Positions 31,241-37,382 of a DNA stretch of 37,382 nt are shown here, piece by piece. The first letter of the stretch is position 1. The number at the start of each line of letters is the position of its first letter. The notes under the pieces were generated by a model. The model saw nothing but the letters and a program-made list of their open reading frames with translations. It did not search any database and had not been told where the DNA came from. This DNA is from Fusarium oxysporum f. sp. lycopersici 4287 (taxonomy: Eukaryota; Ascomycota; Sordariomycetes; Hypocreales; Nectriaceae). Location of the stretch: assembly GCF_000149955.1 (NCBI RefSeq), contig NW_017264854.1, positions 27,718 to 65,099 on the forward strand. Direction: 5' to 3'. Position numbers and translations under genes: made by a program.

Positions 31241-33247
31241 ACTCTGTCACGACTTATTGTTGTCTCCTTTTCCCAAGAGTTGTCTTTCTCTGAGCGGCCT
31301 TTCCATTTTACCAGGTACTCGACCTGCCTTCGTCTCGTCCTTTTACTCAGTAGCTCTACCCCCTTATGATTTCCTCCATCTTCAGAAACCCTTTTGTCAA
31401 ACTGGTTGACCTAATCAATGCTAATATCCTTTCTCTTCTCCTACGCATTTGCGTCGTCTAGAAAGCCTTTCCATTTCATAAGATGCAGAATCAGCCTTTC
31501 TTGCTTCCATTTAGCCAATAATTCATCCACTTCCCACACAGCTCCATCGGGGTCTAATGCTGTAGGTTGGCCCATCTCACTAGCTGAGACCCCGTTCTGG
31601 CGCGATGAAGACGCATATCCATCTTTAGTCCCCAAATCTTCCTCGCTGTTCTGGTCAATGTAAAGCTGTGGATCAATGATATCTGAGTTCTCTGAGGTCG
31701 ACAGAATGAATTGAAGCCTTTTACTTGCTTCGTATGCATTGCCGAAGTTATCGTCGTTGCTTTCGTCAAGTTGAGCTCTTGATGTGTCCGCTTTGACAAT
31801 CGAGGCAGGCTGCAGGAGGCCTGATGCCTCGTTGGAACTAAGGTGCTTAGAGTCGGCCATGTCGTCAATGCTATAAGGAGATAGCAGAGAAGGGTATGAA
31901 GTACCGCCCCTTTGAGGAACTGATTCAATCCCAGTGGAAGATGATGTAGCCACATCATGTGTTCCTGACAAGGCTGTGATGTCTTGAGGTGGTTGTTGGC
32001 CTGCCTCTTTGTCTTGACCAGAACTGATCGCCGGGTTACTCCGCAAGTGAGGATGTAGACTTTTATCATTCCCTTGAGTTGATGAGAGCATGTAGGGAAA
32101 GCTGGTTGAAGACGGCGAGGATTGGACATCTGAGCGAGACCCCCCGTCATTTTCATGCCCGATCTTCTCATTCTCGGTAAGTTCCGATAAAGACGAAAAA
32201 TCGTCCTTCACGAGACCGCCACTTATTGGTAGACTCTCAGATGACACCCAATTAACAAACGTAAGGTGACTGCAACTTCCGTAGAGTACCGGCTTCACCT
32301 GTCTGTCAATTGAGGATTGGGCACAATGTCGCTCGAAGGGCGGGGACATCGTGTCACCGCTTAGGCCGTCTTCATCGAGTGTTTTGTGCTTCTTTATGGG
32401 CTTCCCAGAAGTGCTATGAATGTCCGCTAAGTGTAGCCACAGATCCTCAGGGGACGTTGATACTACCGGACATTCTGGGTGCGGACACTGTAACTGAGAG
32501 TGGTTAAACTGAGATTTGATGAACGCTGAAACACAAACGGAAGCATGTCGCTGTCGACCACTTTGGTCCCAGAATTGTTGTAAGCGATGGTTTGCGGAAT
32601 ACTCATGGCTTCCTAGATGAACATGGCAATAACCAGGACAAGCAATTGCGTTACGTAAAATAATCGGATCACATCTAAATGGCGACTGTTGGTTTGCAAT
32701 GTGATCTTGGCAGTGCATAGTCCATTCCGATTCGCCCTTCACCCAGCGATTGCAAATAGAACAGAATTGGACAAAGGGACTTTGCTTGCTGTGATGTTCT
32801 TCCCGGCAATGGAAGGCATGCTTCCATCTTGCCAGATTTCGAAGCGGAATACTAGAATGATAGGAAAACTGTGTAAGTTTTCAAGATTTTCAGTCACGCG
32901 CTAGTGGTAGGAATTTGTTACCTTTCCATGTCCTGCGCACAGCCGGGGACTGCACAGATGCCGTCTACTGGACGTAGCATGATCTGATATGCGATATGAC
33001 AGGGACTTTTCCCAAGAGAGATGAGATCTTGTAGCGCGGAGCGCCCCTCGGGGCTTAAAGGCGCTGTTGAGAACAGGATTCGAGAAAGACGGGTGTGTTC
33101 CGGTAGGAAGTGCATGGTACGAGCGAAGCGCCTGCTTATGCAGTTTGTGTTCGGTGGAGTATTCCAAGACTTGCCTTTCCTGCATCTCCTGTAGCTTGGC
33201 GGCCACCAATTGCCTTCTCTTTGTAGTACATCTGTATCTAGGGACAT
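31240..33247 (-). pseudogene. C2H2 zinc-finger / tandem chromodomain gene, decayed
   Basis: Read on the minus strand, an upstream exon (about 33263-32930) goes from KRRQLVAAKLQEMQERQVLE through a frameshift near 33065 to LSPEGRSALQDLISLGKSPC and a finger start CAVPGCAQDM. An intron (about 32875-32929, GTAACA...ACACAG) leads to RWKHAFHCREEHH, FCSICNRW, and a long exon (32742-31441) with a C2H2-like LQCPHPECP...LWLHLADIHS and about 250 disordered residues. Its end is a chromodomain, WEVDELLAKWKQERLILHLM plus KWKGF. After stops at about 31440 and 31401 a second chromodomain follows, VEYLVKWKGRSEKDNSWE (about 31285-31340). The exon phases at the intron also conflict. I infer a former chromatin-associated protein, now broken. 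Alternatively, sequencing errors mask a live gene. Confidence 0.6.
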
Positions 33248-33460
33248 TCATTGTTTCTTCCAATCATTGTTCTCACCATTGACCCACCCAAATTATTGTG
33301 ACCATCATGATTTTAGTATGTGATTACAAATGCGCACGAAACCATCTATACGAGTAGTAGATGCAGTTACACTGTGTTCCTTGTGATTTTCAAGCGTCAT
33401 AATGCAGGATTGGCTTGTCGGTTGCGTGTTCTTGCAGCTACTTTAATGTTACCAGGCCAA

Positions 33461-33495
33461 CATAAGCCGCCGGGCGTAATAAATTGTACTGTATT
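33461..33495 (+). mobile_element. short LINE 3' tail
   Basis: GCCGGGCGTAATAAATTGTACTGTATTG closely matches the tail of the LINE at 1-805 (CCGGGCGTAATAAACTTGTATTGTATT). It looks like a strongly 5'-truncated insertion. Confidence 0.45.
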
Positions 33496-33998
33496 GTAGT
33501 GTTACCTGGCACACCAATTTAAGCTCTTCATACCTGAATAGGCGGGAATAGAGCAAATAACCCTCAATTATGGCTGTTAGCCGCCAATGACACATTATTA
33601 TACTCTGGCGCTTTAAGGCTTCCGTAAAGGACCTGTCACCGCGTTTTGTCAGAACAGGCTTGCTTTCTTCTAAATCTAAATTCCACCCGCTTATCTGTCG
33701 ACAACAACTCTCTGGTGGCCAATACCGTTTGCCACATGACATGACAGCTCGTCAGACATATGGACTGGATGTAACGAAAACACCGAAAAATAACTGTTGC
33801 GTAATGATGACGTTGGATGCAGAAATCCACCACTCGCCACAGCAGTATGTACAGTACACCACGGTTCTCTTTGCATTTTCGTTTTAATCTAAGCGGCAAA
33901 ATCATTTAGTTGTGCCTACTACATAACGGTTACAATCTGAAGTAACCTAATGTACAACATCCATCGTATTTTCAATCTAACTCCTATTCTACTGCAAA

Positions 33999-34480
33999 AT
34001 GGAGCAGCAGAATCTGGTGCTGCGCATAAAGTTATTTTCTGTTCTTCTCCGTCTCAGCGAGCTTGCCTCCGCTATGATCGTCCTAGAGATTCTCTCACGT
34101 TTTGTTTACCTTATCGGCATCGCGTAGGCGAATATCGATGGATGTATCATCTATGGCATTATCGTCGCGTGTCTCGGTATTATCAACCCGTCTTTTTCTG
34201 TCCGCCATTTAGGAACATGTTCTTGGGCTTTCCCTTTGACTTCGTATTGCTTGTGATGTGACTCGTGGTATACTGCTTGTTTCAAACGACATGGTGCTCT
34301 CTCCCATTCTCATATCACATCACCCCCTAGCTAAGATCACCTACTAATCATCACTTTTCACAGAGAATGGGTTGTCACACTTGCTTTGCACGTTGGTATA
34401 ACAACTATTTGGGCTACTATTGGGGTCGTTTCGTCGGGCCCGTTGTCAGCAGAAGTTCAGCTCAAACAAACCAAGAATTG
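33999..34480 (+). pseudogene. MARVEL-like small membrane protein, decayed
   Basis: From ATG 33999 the frame reads MEQQNLVLRIKLFSVLLRLS and AMIVLEILSRFVYLIGIA, then hits TAG at 34125. It continues with GCIIYGIIVACLGIINPSF, shifts frame near 34190 to PPFRNMFLGFPFDFVLLVM, meets TGA, then LVVYCLF. After a likely intron ending at 34363 it reads RWYNNYLGYYWGRF. The order of hydrophobic helix, helix, FPFDF...L and a Trp/Tyr-rich segment fits fungal MARVEL-like integral membrane proteins. Two stops and a frameshift make it a pseudogene. The assignment is from recall of the family pattern. Confidence 0.5.
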
Positions 34481-34489
34481 AGTCATCGA

Positions 34490-35150
34490 GCTGCCAAAGG
34501 GTTCCTAGAAAGCTACTGGACGTAGAGATGATGAACTCTACCGTTGTGAAGTTCTGCATATAGAGACTTCCCACAAGCCAGCTACCCCCAGGCAGGGCCA
34601 CTAAGGTACGTTGTAGCCTGGAGAATATCGCCCAGATGACCTTCGTCCGTGCAACCCATGGTTCGATTATCGAAAGTGGCAATGGCACCAGCACCATTGA
34701 TCGTGGCTCTATAACTCCCCGCCCGAGATGGCAATACCGATTCGTAGCAAAGCACTGCCATTCCTCACGATGCCATTGGCATACGCATCAGTCCGGATTT
34801 TCCAACATTTAGGGGGCAATGTCAAAGGCAACAGTAGATTTGACAAGACAACAAAACGATGATAGCGTTGGAGGGTGAGAGTAGCCCTGAATCCTCCTCA
34901 TGCCTGAAATGATATTTGGATCCGATGCATGCAACTAAAGCCAAGGTTCGTCGTCCCCCAACGATGTTTTGTCATAGTTACGCATTCGTCTCTGTGGGCT
35001 TGCCATGTGTTGAACAGGCACTAGGTGTCACGTACAAGCAGGGATACTAAGATTACAACCGAAATGGTAAACCTCTAAGGGGCAGAATTGAATAGACAAC
35101 ATGAATACCCAATCTGCATCAATGGACCGAATATACGTAATGTTTGACAC
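34490..35150. other. intergenic, no gene recognised
   Basis: A minus-strand frame at 34446-34697 overlaps the end of the membrane-protein relic and shows no motif. I see nothing else. Confidence 0.4.
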
Positions 35151-35156
35151 CTGTGC

Positions 35157-35271
35157 TCACGACAACGTAGCATACTGCCCCCAATCAACCCAATTCATCG
35201 GCAGCCCAATATCCAGATTCGCCTCCAGCGCATCCTCCACAGCCCCCAAGTTAAAACTCGGATCAATAGCC
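35157..35271 (-). CDS. C-terminal fragment of an unknown protein
   Basis: The last 37 codons of a minus-strand gene that disappears into the gap: AIDPSFNLGAVEDALEANLD then IGLPMNWVDWGQYATLS and a stop. The LPxNWxxW ending resembles the extreme C-termini of some fungal Zn2Cys6 transcription factors, but this is too little for an assignment. Confidence 0.4.
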
Positions 35272-36054
35272 NNNNNNNNNNNNNNNNNNNNNNNNNNNNN
35301 NNNNNNNNNNNNNNNNNNNNNNNNNNNNNNNNNNNNNNNNNNNNNNNNNNNNNNNNNNNNNNNNNNNNNNNNNNNNNNNNNNNNNNNNNNNNNNNNNNNN
35401 NNNNNNNNNNNNNNNNNNNNNNNNNNNNNNNNNNNNNNNNNNNNNNNNNNNNNNNNNNNNNNNNNNNNNNNNNNNNNNNNNNNNNNNNNNNNNNNNNNNN
35501 NNNNNNNNNNNNNNNNNNNNNNNNNNNNNNNNNNNNNNNNNNNNNNNNNNNNNNNNNNNNNNNNNNNNNNNNNNNNNNNNNNNNNNNNNNNNNNNNNNNN
35601 NNNNNNNNNNNNNNNNNNNNNNNNNNNNNNNNNNNNNNNNNNNNNNNNNNNNNNNNNNNNNNNNNNNNNNNNNNNNNNNNNNNNNNNNNNNNNNNNNNNN
35701 NNNNNNNNNNNNNNNNNNNNNNNNNNNNNNNNNNNNNNNNNNNNNNNNNNNNNNNNNNNNNNNNNNNNNNNNNNNNNNNNNNNNNNNNNNNNNNNNNNNN
35801 NNNNNNNNNNNNNNNNNNNNNNNNNNNNNNNNNNNNNNNNNNNNNNNNNNNNNNNNNNNNNNNNNNNNNNNNNNNNNNNNNNNNNNNNNNNNNNNNNNNN
35901 NNNNNNNNNNNNNNNNNNNNNNNNNNNNNNNNNNNNNNNNNNNNNNNNNNNNNNNNNNNNNNNNNNNNNNNNNNNNNNNNNNNNNNNNNNNNNNNNNNNN
36001 NNNNNNNNNNNNNNNNNNNNNNNNNNNNNNNNNNNNNNNNNNNNNNNNNNNNNN
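35272..36054. other. assembly gap (783 N)
   Basis: Unknown sequence that separates the WD40 gene from the C-terminal fragment at 35157. One or both genes end or start inside it. Confidence 0.99.
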
Positions 36055-37382
36055 GTAGCCTTGGCATTGGCATGGGTGAGGTTGTAGACTGGATGCAGGC
36101 GCAGTGGCAAACGAAGATGGGTGCGAGATCAGGTTGAGGTTAAACATGAGATTATCGGTAAGAAGATGTGTACCAGTTTTGTCGAAGCGGATAGTGTCGG
36201 CGACACTGCCTATAACGAGAGTCGCAAGGCATTGTACAGTCGTGGCATCCCATATCTTGGCGATCCTGTCGATTGACGCCGATGCAAGGCGCTGGCTATC
36301 CGGTGAGAAGACCACCGAATGAACCCCACCTCCATGGCCTTCGAGCGTCGCCGTACAGTGTCCAGTCCCGACATCCCACATCTTAACGGTCCCGTCGCGT
36401 GACGCTGATGCAAGGCGCTGGCCATCGGGCGAGAAGACCACCGAGTGAACCCAGCCGTAATGGCCTTCGAACGTCGCCGTACAGTGTCCGGTCGTGGCAT
36501 CCCAGACCTTAAGAGTCTTATCGTGTGACGCCGATGCAAGGCGCTGGCCATCCGGTGAGAAGACGACCCAGTTAACCCCACCGTCATGGCCTTCGAGCGT
36601 CTCTAGACATGCATCCCAATTCTCAGCTATGGTCGGTTTAGCTAGAATCCAGCTTGGCTCTTCCTCTTTGAACAATCTTCTCGTTACGCTACGCCGAGGG
36701 CTGAATGTAAGCGCAGACACATATGCCTGAAGGGGCGCATTCCCTATCGCCCGTCCATGTGCTAGGATAAATCGCCGTGCATCCCGTACGAAATCAAACA
36801 AGCGGGTTCCCTCTGACCCATTCTAGTAGAAATATAATCAGCATATTGGCTCTATATAACCACAAACATCAAACTACCTACCAGCAACGTCTCGAGCTTC
36901 GTTATCGCAACCACACCTTTTGGTATTCTTCCGAGAAGGCTGAGCGCTTCCAGCCAGTAGAGATACTTCTTACTAAGAAACTGATGGACTGTGCCATCGT
37001 CTTGTAGGTCGTCGATAGGCATCAAAGTTCTATCTGAGACGGCAGCGCTTAGGTGGTCAACCCAGTAGAAGCACGAGTATCGCGCCGAGGCCAACGGGGT
37101 TGGGATCAGGCTGGGCGGGACATCATCTATAGAGATGGCGGGGATGGTGGGGATCGTACATGTCGCGCCGCAGGGACCTGGGACATCACCAGCAGCGACC
37201 TCGAGAAGATGGTATGGTGCTGGTCCCGTGGTGCCAGAAAGGACCGATCTGGTTGGATGGCTTTGTCAAGCAGGGATTCCCTTCGCGCGAGTTGATGCGC
37301 AAAGTAAATCGCACCCTTTTCGAAGAGCAAGAAAGGAGGCCAGGGATCCGATGGGCCTCTTTCAACTCATCCTGGGCGAATT
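36055..37382 (-). pseudogene. NACHT-WD40 (NWD) NLR-like protein, 3' part, probably frameshifted
   Basis: This is the C-terminal half of a fungal STAND/NLR protein of the HET-E/NWD type, a class linked to non-self recognition. The gene runs off the window. The minus strand reads SRSLLVMSQ (about 37185), ASARYSCFYWVDHL (about 37080), QFLSKKYLYWLEALSLLGRI (about 36950), a 59-nt intron (36823-36881, GTAGGT...TACTAG), then NGSEGTRLFDFVRDARRFIL, APLQAYVSALTFSP, and three WD40 repeats of 42 residues with near-identical DNA (about 36600-36220), each with FSPDGQRLASAS-like cores. SVADTIRFDKTGTHLLT and a Pro/Ser-rich linker lead into the gap. Two frame changes between 37110 and 37190 break the part upstream of WVDHL. 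The WD40 exon itself is open. The NACHT domain lies outside the window. Confidence 0.8.

Noticed and set aside
35263..36801. A single 512-aa WD40 protein through the gap
   Set aside because: The middle is translated N and the true length of the gap is unknown; only 36055-36801 is real sequence.
1..37382. tRNA or rRNA genes
   Set aside because: No cloverleaf with a GGTTCGAATCC-type T arm and no rRNA signature was seen on either strand by eye; a tRNA scan would settle it.
1..37382. Biosynthetic or defence gene cluster
   Set aside because: The live genes (methyltransferase, CFEM, kinase, CBM21) have unrelated roles and are separated by element debris.

Overview
The window looks like nuclear DNA of a filamentous ascomycete (Pezizomycotina). 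The genes are split by short introns of about 50-100 bp with GT...AG ends. They include typical fungal families: a KMT6/EZH2 histone methyltransferase, a CFEM cell-wall protein, a Cdc2/NimX-type kinase, a CBM21 glycogen-targeting subunit and a NACHT-WD40 receptor fragment. Much of the rest is fungal transposable-element debris. I do not name a species. An intact EZH2-type gene argues against Aspergillus itself, which is reported to lack H3K27 methylation. Two runs of N (26595-26953 and 35272-36054) show that this is a scaffold.

Layout. 1-2.9 kb: a LINE 3' end, then a decayed piggyBac transposase on the minus strand that has itself been hit by a 174-bp TA-flanked MITE, a perfect 35-bp palindrome, and unidentified coiled-coil coding debris. 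3.1-6.5 kb: EZH2/KMT6 on the minus strand (two exons, about 1105 aa). 6.76-9.85 kb: an apparently intact hAT element whose left end lies 256 bp from the EZH2 start codon and whose right end abuts a truncated Tc1 transposase. 11.3-12.3 kb: a 39-bp x 21 tandem array that forms the body of a probable secreted cysteine-repeat protein. 12.4-16.9 kb: almost empty. 16.9-17.6 kb: a four-exon CFEM protein with a signal peptide and a GPI-type tail. 18.3-20.1 kb: a pogo/Fot1 relic and a second LINE tail. 20.97-22.06 kb: a CDK1-like kinase that lacks both Wee1-type phosphosites. 22.2-22.6 kb: a second piggyBac fragment. 23.6-24.7 kb: a CBM21/PP1-targeting protein. 25.3-31.0 kb: a nest of mobile elements (a second, broken hAT copy with a gap and a foreign insert inside, a relic pogo terminus, and a complete pogo element with TA duplications but a broken transposase). 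31.2-34.5 kb: decayed host-type genes (C2H2 plus chromodomain; a small four-TM-like membrane protein). 35.1-37.4 kb: the C-terminal end of an unknown protein, a gap, and the NACHT-WD40 gene, which runs off the window with frameshifts.

There is no operon-like or single-pathway logic. Four host genes look functional (EZH2, CFEM, CDK-like, CBM21), and one is plausible but carries a frameshift (the secreted repeat protein). They sit as islands among decayed elements. Several stop codons in the decayed copies are of the C-to-T type seen in repeat-induced point mutation, but this was judged by eye only.
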